Shown in pieces: positions 9,290 through 18,996 of a DNA stretch of 33,084 nucleotides. The DNA is taken from contig JALEGH010000065.1 in assembly GCA_022763065.1 (NCBI GenBank), positions 1 through 33,084 of the forward strand, in the 5' to 3' direction. A program made the translations under genes and the position numbers. The notes beneath the pieces were generated by a model. It was not told the origin of the DNA. It ran no database searches and saw only the letters and a list, made by a program, of their open reading frames with translations. The stretch is from Alphaproteobacteria bacterium (lineage in GTDB: Bacteria; Pseudomonadota; Alphaproteobacteria; Micavibrionales; Micavibrionaceae). Position 1 is the stretch's first letter. Each line of letters starts with the position of its first letter.

Positions 9290-9341
9290 TCGGTTGACTG
9301 TTAAGCGTTTGAGGGAACTTAAACTTTTAACTGTCCACCGA
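9290..9341 (+). other. Candidate RNA hairpin in the gpmA-pnp intergenic region
   Basis: Nested stems TCGGT/ACCGA, GTTAA/TTAAC and GTTTGAG-GGAA-CTTAAAC (one G-U) capped by a GNRA-type tetraloop. Confidence 0.45.
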
Positions 9342-9498
9342 CATTCTCTTTAAGAGCTTTTTCAAGGCTACTTCTCGTACATAAATTTAACCGCTTTAAG
9401 ACCTGCGGAACCTTTATGAAACTCGACGGAGCGCAAGCGACGGATGACGGCTTCATAAAAGAATCTGCGGGCTTGAAAATAACAAACAAGGAAAATAA

Positions 9499-11649
9499 AT
9501 GTTTAATATATATCGTAAAGAAATTGAATTTGCAGGCCAGACATTGGTCTTGGAAACTGGAAAAATCGCCCGTCAGGCTGACTCATGTGTCATGGCCACT
9601 CTTGGCGGAACAACAGTGCTCTGTGCTGTGACTGCTGCCAAAAGCATTCGCGAAGGGCAAGACTTCTTCCCGCTGACGGTTCATTATCAGGAAAAAGCTT
9701 ACGCCGCCGGTAAAATCCCAGGCGGATTTTTTAAGCGTGAAGCACGCCCCTCTGAAAAAGAAACTTTGACGGCGCGTCTTATTGACCGCCCGATCCGTCC
9801 TCTATTTCCTGAAGGCTTCCTAAACGAAGTTCTGGTGATGTGTACTGTTGTCGCGCATGACATGGAAAATGATCCGGATATCGTGGCGATGATCGGTGTC
9901 TCTGCCGCCCTCACTATGTCCGGCATTCCGTTCATGGGACCACTAGGTGCGGCGCGCGTTGGATACAAGGACGGTGAATATCTTCTTAATCCAACATTGC
10001 AGGACATGGAAGGTTCTGAACTGGACCTCATCGCTGCGGGAACAAAAGAAGGTGTTCTCATGGTTGAATCCGAAGCTTCAGAGCTTTCAGAAGACATCAT
10101 GCTCGGCGCTGTTATGCACGCATGGAACGGATTCCAACCTGTTATTGACGGAATCATTGAACTCGCCGAAATGGGGGCGAAAGAGCCTTGGGATCTTCCT
10201 GAAAAAGATCCTAAAGTCATTAAATTAGCTGAAGATCTTAAAGCTAAGTATGAAAAAGATGTAGTAAAGGCCTATGGTCATACAGATAAAATGGAACGTT
10301 ATGAAGCCAAAGACGCTGTGAAGGCTGAGGCGGTGGAAACTTTCCTTGATGAAGAAAACGGCATCACGAAGGAAATGATTGCGGCTGAGTTCAAAAACCT
10401 CGAAGCAGATGTGGTGCGCGGCAGCATTTTAAAAACCGGCAACCGTATCGATGGACGTGATACTAAAACAGTGCGTCAAATTGTCGCGGAAGTTGGTGTT
10501 CTTCCTCGTGCGCACGGTTCTGCTCTGTTCACACGTGGGGAGACACAAGCTCTTGTGGTGACCACCCTTGGAACAGGTCAGGATGAACAGATCATGGACT
10601 CACTTGAGGGTGAATACCGTCAGCGCTTCTTGCTGCACTATAACTTCCCACCCTATTCTGTAGGCGAAGCAGGTCGTGTAGGCCCTCCGGGACGTCGTGA
10701 AATTGGTCACGGGAAGCTCGCATGGCGTGCGATTAACCCGCTTTTGCCGGAATCAGAGGATTTCCCTTACACCATCCGTAACGTATCAGAAATCACAGAA
10801 TCCAACGGTTCTTCTTCTATGGCGACTGTCTGCGGAAGCTCTCTGGCCATGATGGATGCCGGTGTGCCTTTGGCCCGCCCGATTGCGGGTATCGCCATGG
10901 GCTTGATCAAGGAAGGTGAGGACTACGCCGTTCTTTCAGATATCTTGGGCGATGAAGATCACCTCGGCGATATGGACTTTAAAGTGGCCGGTACTGAAGA
11001 CGGGATTACCTCCCTTCAGATGGATATCAAGATTACCTCCATTACCGAGGAAATCATGAAAATCGCGCTGGCTCAGGCCAAAGACGGGCGGATTCATATC
11101 CTTGGCGAGATGGCGAAAGCCTTGACCGAGGCACGCGGTGAAACGTCCGAGTACGCGCCGCAAATTGTTTCCATGCAAATCCCGGTTGATAAAATCCGCG
11201 ATGTGATTGGAACAGGCGGTAAGGTGATCCGTGAGATCACCGAAACCACAGGCGCCAAGATTGATATTGACGATGATGGAAGCCTCAAGATTTCTGCAGT
11301 TAATCAGGAATCCATTGATCAGGCCGTCAAATGGGTCAAGGACATCACGGATGAGCCGGAAGTAGGCAAAGTCTATGACGGTAAAGTTGTTAAAACCGTT
11401 GATTTTGGAGCCTTCGTGAACTTCATGGGTGCCAAAGACGGTCTTGTTCACATTTCTGAGCTTGCTGATGAGCGCGTGGGTCAAACCACCGACATCGTCA
11501 ATGAAGGCGACGAAGTTAAAGTGCTTTGCATTGGTATGGATGATCGCGGCAAAGTGAAGCTTTCCATGAAGCGTGTAGATCAGGAAACTGGCGAAGAACG
11601 TGAGCCCGCCAAGCGTGAGCGTAAACAACGCGACGAAGACGCGGCTTAA
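9499..11649 (+). CDS. pnp: Polyribonucleotide nucleotidyltransferase (PNPase)
   Basis: 716 aa; [34 protein letters not shown]-terminal KH ([27 protein letters not shown]) and S1 domains. Confidence 0.99.
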   Translation: MFNIYRKEIEFAGQTLVLETGKIARQADSCVMATLGGTTVLCAVTAAKSIREGQDFFPLTVHYQEKAYAAGKIPGGFFKREARPSEKETLTARLIDRPIRPLFPEGFLNEVLVMCTVVAHDMENDPDIVAMIGVSAALTMSGIPFMGPLGAARVGYKDGEYLLNPTLQDMEGSELDLIAAGTKEGVLMVESEASELSEDIMLGAVMHAWNGFQPVIDGIIELAEMGAKEPWDLPEKDPKVIKLAEDLKAKYEKDVVKAYGHTDKMERYEAKDAVKAEAVETFLDEENGITKEMIAAEFKNLEADVVRGSILKTGNRIDGRDTKTVRQIVAEVGVLPRAHGSALFTRGETQALVVTTLGTGQDEQIMDSLEGEYRQRFLLHYNFPPYSVGEAGRVGPPGRREIGHGKLAWRAINPLLPESEDFPYTIRNVSEITESNGSSSMATVCGSSLAMMDAGVPLARPIAGIAMGLIKEGEDYAVLSDILGDEDHLGDMDFKVAGTEDGITSLQMDIKITSITEEIMKIALAQAKDGRIHILGEMAKALTEARGETSEYAPQIVSMQIPVDKIRDVIGTGGKVIREITETTGAKIDIDDDGSLKISAVNQESIDQAVKWVKDITDEPEVGKVYDGKVVKTVDFGAFVNFMGAKDGLVHISELADERVGQTTDIVNEGDEVKVLCIGMDDRGKVKLSMKRVDQETGEEREPAKRERKQRDEDAA

Positions 11650-11657
11650 ATTTTTCT

Positions 11658-11792
11658 CCCTCTCCCCTTGGGAGAGGGTTGGGGTGAGGGCGTTTTGAGA
11701 TGCGAAACCATATCGTTATTCCCCTCACCACTCGGCTATAGCTTTCCCGTTTGGGAAACCTAAGCCTCGTTGCCTCTCCCTAAAGGGAGAGG
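11658..11792. repeat. Intergenic multi-hairpin repeat (CCCTCTCCC/GGGAGAGGG type)
   Basis: Stems CCCTCTCC/GGAGAGGG, GGTGAGGG/CCCTCACC, TTTCCC-gttt-GGGAAA, CCTCTCCC-taaa-GGGAGAGG. Confidence 0.75.
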
Positions 11793-11816
11793 AAAATATT
11801 GGAGAAACAAACAAAA

Positions 11817-11840
11817 ACCCGCCTTGATAGCGGGTTTTTT
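11817..11840 (+). terminator. Rho-independent terminator downstream of pnp
   Basis: ACCCGC-cttgata-GCGGGT followed by TTTTT. Confidence 0.85.
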
Positions 11841-11841
11841 A

Positions 11842-11870
11842 TTGACATTTTTTGCATTATTCTTTAAATT
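11842..11870 (+). promoter_or_regulatory. Sigma70-type promoter for J-domain gene
   Basis: TTGACA (11842-11847), 17-bp spacer, TAAATT (11865-11870). Confidence 0.6.
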
Positions 11871-11900
11871 TACATAAATAAAAAAGTGTGAGGAAATCGA

Positions 11901-12449
11901 ATGCAACGTATCACCTTCAAAGACGAGGATTTTAATCCGCTAAATCTATATGAGCGTTTAGGGATTGAATCCAACGCAACGGCACCAGAAATCACTCGCG
12001 CATACAAAAAGCGCGCTTTTGAGACCCATCCCGATAGACATCCTGATGATCAAGAAAACGCAACGAAACAATTTGTTGCTGTAGGACGCGCCTACGATAT
12101 TTTGAAGAACCCTGCCGCAAAATCAGCCTATGACCGTGAATTATCAACCCGAGATAATAGACAACACCAGACATATACACACTCATCAGAAGATGAAAAA
12201 TCCAAAGCGAAACCAAACTATAAAAACTCTGACTTCTATACTGATGTTGAATACACTCAAGAGGAATTAAAAAGATACAAAGAGGCCTTAGATCGCCTAA
12301 AGGCAAATTGTGCAAAAAGTGGAGATTTTAGCACTGTATTTAATCATTTAGCAGGATCGCCCTCCCCTCAACATAAGCCGCACCTTGAAAGCCCGTCAGA
12401 CAAAAAAGCTCTTCCAAGCCCATTAAAACGGCTCGCAAAGGATGATTAA
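11901..12449 (+). CDS. J-domain (DnaJ-like) protein
   Basis: 182 aa; NLYERLGIESNATAPEITRAYKKRAFETHPDRHPDD...VGRAYDILKNPAAKSAYD with the HPD motif; no G/F or zinc-finger region. Confidence 0.85.
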   Translation: MQRITFKDEDFNPLNLYERLGIESNATAPEITRAYKKRAFETHPDRHPDDQENATKQFVAVGRAYDILKNPAAKSAYDRELSTRDNRQHQTYTHSSEDEKSKAKPNYKNSDFYTDVEYTQEELKRYKEALDRLKANCAKSGDFSTVFNHLAGSPSPQHKPHLESPSDKKALPSPLKRLAKDD

Positions 12450-12925
12450 CCCTCTTCCTCATCAAACCAGATGTCGCAGGAGTAATCCCACGTTAGCTCT
12501 TCTCCAGCCTTAATATCTCTTATAGCATAAGAGGTTACGGTCATTTCTTCATAATTATTCTCAAGATACATGGTCGGGTTTTTGCTGTGGTTGGTCATCA
12601 TGATATAGCCACAGACCATGCAGTGTTCCTCCCCCTCTTCATCCGGATCCCAATCAAGTAAATATCCATCGGGCGCACCGCCCTCTTCAGGTATAGCATC
12701 GGCCGCTACAGGAATAACCGGTCCAACCTCAATGATCGTGCCTTTGGGAATATCTTCGAGCGCGAACACCCCGCGTCCCTTCTCCCCGCCACAATCACGC
12801 CAGCCGATTTTGGCACCAATAGTTCCATACATGTGGTTGGGGGCCTTCTTTTCTTGTTTAGGCGGCACGAAATCATTATCCTGATCTTCAGCCATCTCAT
12901 CAATTTTTATCGCGCTTGCGCTCAT
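12446..12925 (-). CDS. SET-domain protein (putative protein lysine methyltransferase)
   Basis: 159 aa; KGRGVFALEDIPKGTIIE, MMTNHSKNPTMYLENNYEEMTVTSYAIRDIKAGEELTWDYS = SET motifs (NHS.NP, GEELTWDYS). Confidence 0.85.
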   Translation of the reverse strand: MSASAIKIDEMAEDQDNDFVPPKQEKKAPNHMYGTIGAKIGWRDCGGEKGRGVFALEDIPKGTIIEVGPVIPVAADAIPEEGGAPDGYLLDWDPDEEGEEHCMVCGYIMMTNHSKNPTMYLENNYEEMTVTSYAIRDIKAGEELTWDYSCDIWFDEEEG

Positions 12926-12966
12926 TTTCTCTATCCCTCATCTCACGACCATGCTATTAACTCCGC

Positions 12967-13716
12967 ATGGCACTTACATTACCAAAAGTCATCGGTCACC
13001 GTGGCGCGTGCGCCTATGCCCCCGAAAACACGCTTGAAAGTTTACATGCTGCAAGCGACCTCAATGTGACGTGGGTTGAGTTCGATGTCAAGCTGACAAG
13101 CGATGGTATTCCCGTTCTTTTTCATGATGATACGTTGGAGCGCACAACAAATGGTTCGGGCAATATGGCCGACACGCCGTACGCAGAGCTTCAAAACCTC
13201 GAATGCGGAAGCTGGTTCGCCGATAGCTTCACCGGCATTAAAATCCCTACCCTTGAAGAAGCGGTTGAGGTCTGCCTTCAACATGATCTGGGCATGAATG
13301 TGGAGTTTAAACCCTGTCCGGGCCGGGAAAAGGAAACAGCCGAGATCGCGCTCGACCATCTTTCACAAATCTGGGATGAAAATGACAAGCTGCTCATTTC
13401 CTCATTCCAGCATGTTTGCCTTGAGGCCGCACGAGATATGATGCCAGATTGGAACCGGGGATTACTGCTCGGCGGAGAAGAGCTTGATCCAAAATGGAAA
13501 GATCTCGCCGATTATCTCGATGTTAAAACCGTGAATGTAGGAAGCAATCTGGCCAAGCGTGAGGTCATCGAAGATATTATTGATGAAGACCTCCACCCGC
13601 TTATCTATACCGTCAATGACCCTATGGAGGCACGTAAATATCAAAGCTGGGGCGTGGCTTCTATGTTTTCCGATTGCCCAGATGTCATCGCCGAGAATTT
13701 ACTGACGGTGCATTAA
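12967..13716 (+). CDS. Glycerophosphodiester phosphodiesterase
   Basis: 249 aa; VIGHRGACAYAPENTLES, WVEFDVKLTSDGIPVLFHDDTLERTTNGSG. Confidence 0.95.
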   Translation: MALTLPKVIGHRGACAYAPENTLESLHAASDLNVTWVEFDVKLTSDGIPVLFHDDTLERTTNGSGNMADTPYAELQNLECGSWFADSFTGIKIPTLEEAVEVCLQHDLGMNVEFKPCPGREKETAEIALDHLSQIWDENDKLLISSFQHVCLEAARDMMPDWNRGLLLGGEELDPKWKDLADYLDVKTVNVGSNLAKREVIEDIIDEDLHPLIYTVNDPMEARKYQSWGVASMFSDCPDVIAENLLTVH

Positions 13717-13736
13717 AGCGCCTTCCCATCATATCC

Positions 13737-15008
13737 TTAATTCGGTGTTGGAGCTTTAGGTTTAGGAGCCAAATCTATGTCATGCCGTTTGGCAAACGAC
13801 GTAAGTTCCCTCAACGCTATTTTGGAATAACCTGACATTATACTGTCCCCGTCATTTGACAAAGACTTAAGCATTACAAAACATTTTGGAATCAGCTCCT
13901 TTGCCAATTCTTGATGTGAGGCACATGCATTTAACATAGTACTCATCGCTGCGGCTCGAAGGGTCGTAGGCATTGGGTAACCAGATAAACCAGAAAACCG
14001 AGTAAGCCCATAGACAGCGCTTGAATCAACAACCCACTGTGCAATATATTTATCACTTTGAACCATTGGAGCAATTGCACGTAGCGCCGCAGTAGCACGT
14101 TCCGCAGCCTTATTGCTTCCAATAATACCTTCTTTAAACATAACTTTTTCTAATATTGGCCATACGAGATCTCTTTTGTCTTCGAAAGCTGCCCCCATGA
14201 TACCAAGCCCCTCATAAGTGACCCAAGAACCCGGATTCTTCGTATATTCTGCCATCAATTCTTGCCAAATCATTTCTTTTTGGGCCGGTTGAACGACTGC
14301 AATCCATGCCATACTTTTGGCAGCCTTTGAACATATATCTTCGCTTTCAGTCTCACTATTTAGCAATTGAGCTAAAATACTGTGACCTGACACTAAGTAT
14401 TTCCCTTGATACTTAGAACCCAGACTTGCGATACTTAACACCGCTACACCTCTAACCATTTCAGATCCATGTTTTAACTTATCTCGTGCAATATCCCAGG
14501 CTTGGGCGGCCCTGCCTTCGTCTTCCGCCCCCATTTTAACAACTCTACCAAGCGCCATAGCCGACGATACTTCTGGTACGTCATCACGCTCAACAAGCTC
14601 TACCATTACATTCCATAGCCCAGGAATGTGCCTTTCATATCTTTCAAGAAACTCGGATAAAACATAAGACGCGTGTGTTTGAAGACCTTCATCATCATTG
14701 TTATTCATCATAGTCACAAGTTGGTTGAATATTTCAACTTCACGTCCCGACAAGTTAGTTTTGTTATCCCTTATAGAAACAGAAAGACGGGCAAGAGCTG
14801 TTCGACGCTTTTGGGCATTTTCACTTTTTAAATCCAACACGATCTCCAAACTATTAAGGCGTGCATTTAAATCGCTGTGTTTATCTGGAATAGCTTCAGT
14901 AAAATGATTATCAGAAGTGTTTAACAAGCCATATGCCCCAGCAGCAGTAAATGCTGCAAGCAATGTGGCTATAGTTTTTTGTTTCGTTGAAAATTTCACG
15001 AATGACAT
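13737..15008 (-). CDS. Membrane-anchored HEAT/ARM-like repeat protein
   Basis: 423 aa; N-terminal hydrophobic segment (TIATLLAAFTAAGAYGLL), then repeated helical pairs; strong SD (AAGGAGGA) upstream of ATG. Confidence 0.6.
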   Translation of the reverse strand: MSFVKFSTKQKTIATLLAAFTAAGAYGLLNTSDNHFTEAIPDKHSDLNARLNSLEIVLDLKSENAQKRRTALARLSVSIRDNKTNLSGREVEIFNQLVTMMNNNDDEGLQTHASYVLSEFLERYERHIPGLWNVMVELVERDDVPEVSSAMALGRVVKMGAEDEGRAAQAWDIARDKLKHGSEMVRGVAVLSIASLGSKYQGKYLVSGHSILAQLLNSETESEDICSKAAKSMAWIAVVQPAQKEMIWQELMAEYTKNPGSWVTYEGLGIMGAAFEDKRDLVWPILEKVMFKEGIIGSNKAAERATAALRAIAPMVQSDKYIAQWVVDSSAVYGLTRFSGLSGYPMPTTLRAAAMSTMLNACASHQELAKELIPKCFVMLKSLSNDGDSIMSGYSKIALRELTSFAKRHDIDLAPKPKAPTPN

Positions 15009-15041
15009 TTCTTCCTCCTTACAAATACGTAATATCTAACG

Positions 15042-15070
15042 GATGTAAAGAAGGCATGTTAATATGTCAA
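15042..15070 (-). promoter_or_regulatory. Putative sigma70-type promoter for the HEAT-like gene
   Basis: On minus strand TTGACA (15070-15065), 17-bp spacer, TACATC (15047-15042). Confidence 0.4.
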
Positions 15071-15104
15071 TAGTTATTATAGTTACTTTTCCGAAAACAG
15101 TGCA

Positions 15105-15524
15105 TTAATCAAAAGGGAAATGCCTAATTTTTGGAGGATTACGCAATTTCTCAAAATAACCTTTTGTCACATCATTTTCACAAATCACTTTTACAAGCTC
15201 TTCGTATTTTTTAGCATCCTTATGAGCAAGAATCCGAAGTGTTTCTTTACTAAAGGATGAACCAAACTCCTTAAATGTGTTCCAAATATCCTGCTTATTC
15301 TCTTCGGCAGACAAATCGTAATTTCCATCCAAAATAACATCGGCATGAAGCCTTGAGGCATTACAAAAACCGATCCCCGGCTCTCCTTCATATTCGCGCT
15401 GACCTGCCCGCGCAGCAATATAAGCATGAGGTTCTTCAGATGCCAATGCCCGCTTAAGATGTTCTTCTTCCGCTATTCGCTCTAACCCCATAAAATCCAG
15501 ATTTGGTGTTTTTTGTTCAGACAT
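15105..15524 (-). CDS. Hypothetical protein
   Basis: 139 aa ORF preceded by a consensus promoter; no recognised family. Confidence 0.65.
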   Translation of the reverse strand: MSEQKTPNLDFMGLERIAEEEHLKRALASEEPHAYIAARAGQREYEGEPGIGFCNASRLHADVILDGNYDLSAEENKQDIWNTFKEFGSSFSKETLRILAHKDAKKYEELVKVICENDVTKGYFEKLRNPPKIRHFPFD

Positions 15525-15566
15525 GGATTATCCCCGCATTTTGAATTCATAGGCAAAATAACACAA

Positions 15567-15595
15567 ATTATAGAAAAGTTTTTTAATTATGTCAA
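15567..15595 (-). promoter_or_regulatory. Consensus sigma70-type promoter for the 139-aa orphan gene
   Basis: On minus strand TTGACA (15595-15590), 17-bp spacer, TATAAT (15572-15567). Confidence 0.8.
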
Positions 15596-15661
15596 TATTT
15601 TGTTGGGTTTACAGCTTGAAATTATTGAATAAATTAAGATACTCTGAAATTTGGCAAATAA

Positions 15662-15670
15662 TGCTATAAT
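15662..15670 (+). promoter_or_regulatory. Extended -10 promoter element
   Basis: TGCTATAAT = TGnTATAAT, 64 nt upstream of ATG 15734; no good -35 seen. Confidence 0.55.
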
Positions 15671-15733
15671 GGAGGGTGGAAGCGCGTTTTCTTGCTCTTC
15701 CCGCAAAAAATAATAAACAGGAGGTATAAAGTT

Positions 15734-15925
15734 ATGGTTTCAGCATATTGCGTGAAATGTAAAGAAAAAGGCGTGGAGATGCAAAACCCAGCCATTCATC
15801 AAACCAAAAAAGGTGGCTTCATGGCCAAGGGTTCCTGCGGCAAATGTAGCACAACCCTGTGCGCCATCATGTCAAAAGACAATGCCGAAAAAGCCATTCA
15901 AAGTGGTGTGACAAAAGCTTATTAA
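15734..15925 (+). CDS. Small zinc-ribbon-like protein resembling DUF5679
   Basis: Start moved to ATG 15734 behind AGGAGGT: MVSAYCVKCKEKGVEMQNPAIHQTKKGGFMAKGSCGKCSTTLCAIM; two CxxC pairs. Confidence 0.8.
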   Translation: MVSAYCVKCKEKGVEMQNPAIHQTKKGGFMAKGSCGKCSTTLCAIMSKDNAEKAIQSGVTKAY

Positions 15926-16947
15926 ACGAAGTGGATAAATACCAAAACCACTCCGGCTAGCCAAAGCGTTTCCACAACAATAAGAAGTATGGGACGCAGG
16001 CCAACGCTTACTATTTGCTTGAGGTTTGATTTTAGGCCAATTGCCCCAATAGCTACGATCAAAGCGAAGCGTGAAAAGTCACTGACGCTTTCCTTCATGA
16101 TTTCAGGTATCTGGAAAAAGCTGTTCATCACCATCAAGGCAATAAAAACCAATAAAAATGGCGGAAATTTTACGCTACTTTTGCCGATTTCCGTGCGCTC
16201 TTTCAAGTAAAAGGATAGAAACACCACAACAGGCACAAGAAAACTCACCCGTGCAAGCTTTGTTAGAGTGGCAATATCTCCCGTTTGGTCAGAAACGGAA
16301 TACCCCGCCCCAACAACTTGCGCCACGTCATGAATTGTTCCTCCTAAAAAAACACCACTATCACGTACATCCAATGAGAATATCTCCGCGATAAGCGGGT
16401 ACAAAACCATCGCGACCGTAGATAAAAAGGTAATCCCGATGATAGTCACACTTAGATCACGGTCTTTATCTTTATGATCAGGTAAAATACTGGAAATGGC
16501 CATGGCCGCCGACGCCCCACAGATCGCAACGGCTCCACCTGTCAACACACCAAAATATTTTGCAATACCTAGTACTGGGGCCAAAAGACGCCCCACAAAA
16601 ATTGTGCTTACAATTGCAATAAAAATAAGCAGGGCACTTTCCCACCCTAGTGCGGCAAGATCTGCAAAAGAAAGACGCAAACCCAATAAGGCAACTCCCA
16701 TGCGCAACACAAAAGAACCAGCCCATGAAATACCAGGAGAAAAACCCTCACTCTCATATAAAAATGAAAAAGCAATGCCAATAAGCAAAGCAAAAAGCAT
16801 CGGCGGTGCGCCGTAATTTTGTCCTAGAAATTGAGCGAACGCTCCAATCAAAAGCGCTAAAACAAAGCCGTAAAAGTACCTTTTCAAAGAATCAGCCAAA
16901 CTCTTTAAGCTTATCGGGCATGGGCATGCCGACAGCGTTGAAGCCAC
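15922..16947 (-). CDS. YeiH-family (UPF0324) putative sulfate exporter-type membrane protein
   Basis: 341 aa, multiple TM; AICGASAAMAISSILPDHKDKDRDLSVTIIGITFLSTVAMVLYP, GGTIHDVAQVVGAGYSVS. N-terminus uncertain (overlaps fabI). Confidence 0.85.
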   Translation of the reverse strand: MASTLSACPCPISLKSLADSLKRYFYGFVLALLIGAFAQFLGQNYGAPPMLFALLIGIAFSFLYESEGFSPGISWAGSFVLRMGVALLGLRLSFADLAALGWESALLIFIAIVSTIFVGRLLAPVLGIAKYFGVLTGGAVAICGASAAMAISSILPDHKDKDRDLSVTIIGITFLSTVAMVLYPLIAEIFSLDVRDSGVFLGGTIHDVAQVVGAGYSVSDQTGDIATLTKLARVSFLVPVVVFLSFYLKERTEIGKSSVKFPPFLLVFIALMVMNSFFQIPEIMKESVSDFSRFALIVAIGAIGLKSNLKQIVSVGLRPILLIVVETLWLAGVVLVFIHFV

Positions 16948-17704
16948 AATCTACGTAATGAATTTCGCCTGTCACGGCGCCGGAAAGATCAGACAGTAGA
17001 TAAAGCCCGGTTCCGCCTAATTCATCTAGTTCAACGGAGCGCTGCAAGGGAGAGGTCAGTTGGTTGTATTTGAACGTTGTGCGCGCAGAACCAATAACAG
17101 CACCCGCCAAGGTCCTCATTGGTCCCGCCGAAATCGCATTCACGCGAATACCATCTTGTCCTAAATCCGCCGCCAAATAGCGCACGGATGACTCGAGCGC
17201 AGCTTTTGCCACCCCCATGACGTTATAATTGGGCATCGCTTTTTCTGCGCCGTAATAGGAAAGCGTCACCGCACTCCCTCCCTCATTCATCATGGCGCTT
17301 GCCCGGCGCATAACAGAAGTAAAGGAGTAGCAAGAAATATGCATAGAGGTCAGGAAATTCTCAAGGCTTGTGTCCACATAACGCCCTTTCAACTCTTCTT
17401 TATCTGAATAGGCAATGGCGTGAATTACAAAATCCAGCTCTCCCCATTCCTGTTTCAAAACAGCAAAAGCATTATCCAAATCTTCTTCCTTGGACACATC
17501 ACAATCAATGAGCACATTCGCGCCAATAGATTCCGCCAAAGGCTTAACCCGCTTGCCAAAGGCTTCACCTTGGTAGGTAAAAGCCATCTCCGCGCCGTGC
17601 GCATGCAGTGTGCGCGCCATTCCCCAGGCGATAGACTTATCATTGGCTACGCCCATGACCAACCCACGCTTGCCTTTCATCAATTCTGATTTCATATTAC
17701 CCAT
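16892..17704 (-). CDS. fabI: Enoyl-[acyl-carrier-protein] reductase [NADH]
   Basis: 270 aa; GVANDKSIAWGMARTLHAHGAEMAFTYQGEA; YYGAEKAMPNYNVMGVAKAALE. Confidence 0.97.
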   Translation of the reverse strand: MGNMKSELMKGKRGLVMGVANDKSIAWGMARTLHAHGAEMAFTYQGEAFGKRVKPLAESIGANVLIDCDVSKEEDLDNAFAVLKQEWGELDFVIHAIAYSDKEELKGRYVDTSLENFLTSMHISCYSFTSVMRRASAMMNEGGSAVTLSYYGAEKAMPNYNVMGVAKAALESSVRYLAADLGQDGIRVNAISAGPMRTLAGAVIGSARTTFKYNQLTSPLQRSVELDELGGTGLYLLSDLSGAVTGEIHYVDCGFNAVGMPMPDKLKEFG

Positions 17705-17707
17705 TTC

Positions 17708-18949
17708 TTAATCCTCCACTCGGCTCATCACGAGTGTGCAGTTCGTCCCGCCGAAGCCAAAGGAGTTGCTCATCACCGATTGATGCTCTACCCCATCCAC
17801 GCGCTCCCGCGCGATAGGGAGGCCTTCTGCGCCCGCGTCTAACGTCTCAATATTGATGGACGGGCAGACAAAATCATGTTGCAGCATGAGAATGGAATAA
17901 ATCGCCTCTTGCACCCCTGTCGCACCGAGGCTGTGACCTGTCATTGATTTCGTCGCACTGATATGCGGCATATCTTGATCTAAAGGCCCGAAGACAGAGC
18001 GGATCGCATCCAGCTCCGTAATATCGCCCGCAGGCGTAGACGTACCGTGCGTATTGATATAAGTCACAGGCTTGGTCACAGTGCTAAGTGCTTGGCGCAT
18101 ACAGCGTACCGCGCCCTCACCGCTTGGCGCCACCATATCGGCCCCGTCTGACGTGGCTCCATACCCGGTGACTTCCGCATAAATCTTCGCACCGCGCGCC
18201 TTGGCCGCTTCATATTCTTCCAGCACAACCACGCCGCCGCCGCCCGCAATCACAAAGCCGTCACGATTAGCATCATAGGCTCTGGCCGCTTTGTCAGGTG
18301 TATCATTATATTTAGAGCTCATCGCTCCCATCGCATCGAAAAGCACTGATAACGTCCAGTCCAGCTCCTCCCCGCCACCAGCAAACATAATATCCTGCTT
18401 GCCAAGCTGAATTTGCTCTACCGCATTACCAATACAATGCGCCGACGTGGAACAAGCCGAAGAAATGGAGTAATTCACACCCTTAATCTTGAAATTCGTG
18501 GCAATTGTCGCAGAATTGGTGGAGCTCATACATTTAGGCACCGCAAATGGCCCGACCCGCTTTGGCCCCTTTTCCCGTGCAATATCTGCCGCAGCCACTT
18601 GAGAGCGCGTAGATGGCCCGCCGGAGCCCATCACAATACCTGTGCGCTCATGGGAGACTTGAGTGTCTTCCAAGCCTGCATCCTTAATGGCTTGTTCCAT
18701 CGCCAGATGGTTATAGGCCGCACCATCGCCCATAAAGCGCAAGACACGCTTATCAATGGCCTCCACAAGGTCAATATCCGGCTTTCCCGAAATTTGGGAG
18801 CGAAACCCCATTTCGGCGTAAGTTTGGTCCTTGGTGATCCCCGATTTACCAGCCTTCAACGAGGCCAGAACCGTCTGGGCATCATTTCCAATGCAGGAAA
18901 TAATTCCCATTCCTGTCACAACGACACGTCTTTTTTGTGTATTAGTCAT
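17708..18949 (-). CDS. fabB: Beta-ketoacyl-ACP synthase I
   Basis: 413 aa; [14 protein letters not shown] active site, [27 protein letters not shown]. Confidence 0.95.
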   Translation of the reverse strand: MTNTQKRRVVVTGMGIISCIGNDAQTVLASLKAGKSGITKDQTYAEMGFRSQISGKPDIDLVEAIDKRVLRFMGDGAAYNHLAMEQAIKDAGLEDTQVSHERTGIVMGSGGPSTRSQVAAADIAREKGPKRVGPFAVPKCMSSTNSATIATNFKIKGVNYSISSACSTSAHCIGNAVEQIQLGKQDIMFAGGGEELDWTLSVLFDAMGAMSSKYNDTPDKAARAYDANRDGFVIAGGGGVVVLEEYEAAKARGAKIYAEVTGYGATSDGADMVAPSGEGAVRCMRQALSTVTKPVTYINTHGTSTPAGDITELDAIRSVFGPLDQDMPHISATKSMTGHSLGATGVQEAIYSILMLQHDFVCPSINIETLDAGAEGLPIARERVDGVEHQSVMSNSFGFGGTNCTLVMSRVED

Positions 18950-18996
18950 GGGTGGATTTTTACCGCTACCAATCTATAAAGTCACGGAAAATTTGG

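Noticed and set aside
9699-10220. 173-aa minus-strand ORF inside pnp
   Set aside because: Ser/Arg-rich shadow translation opposite a conserved coding frame.
10936-11628. 230-aa minus-strand ORF inside pnp
   Set aside because: Fully antisense to a clearly conserved CDS (KH-S1 region of PNPase); composition looks like a codon-bias shadow ORF.
11658-11792. Possible CRISPR-like repeats
   Set aside because: Units are inverted hairpins of differing sequence, not regularly spaced direct repeats, and no cas genes are present.
11901-15925. Possible defence island (J-domain, SET, HEAT-like, orphan, zinc ribbon)
   Set aside because: No nuclease, toxin, helicase, restriction or NTPase effector seen; promoters and orientations indicate separate transcription units, so a defence claim is not supported.
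18413-18979. 188-aa plus-strand ORF opposite fabB
   Set aside because: Antisense to a conserved CDS; no homology pattern recognised.
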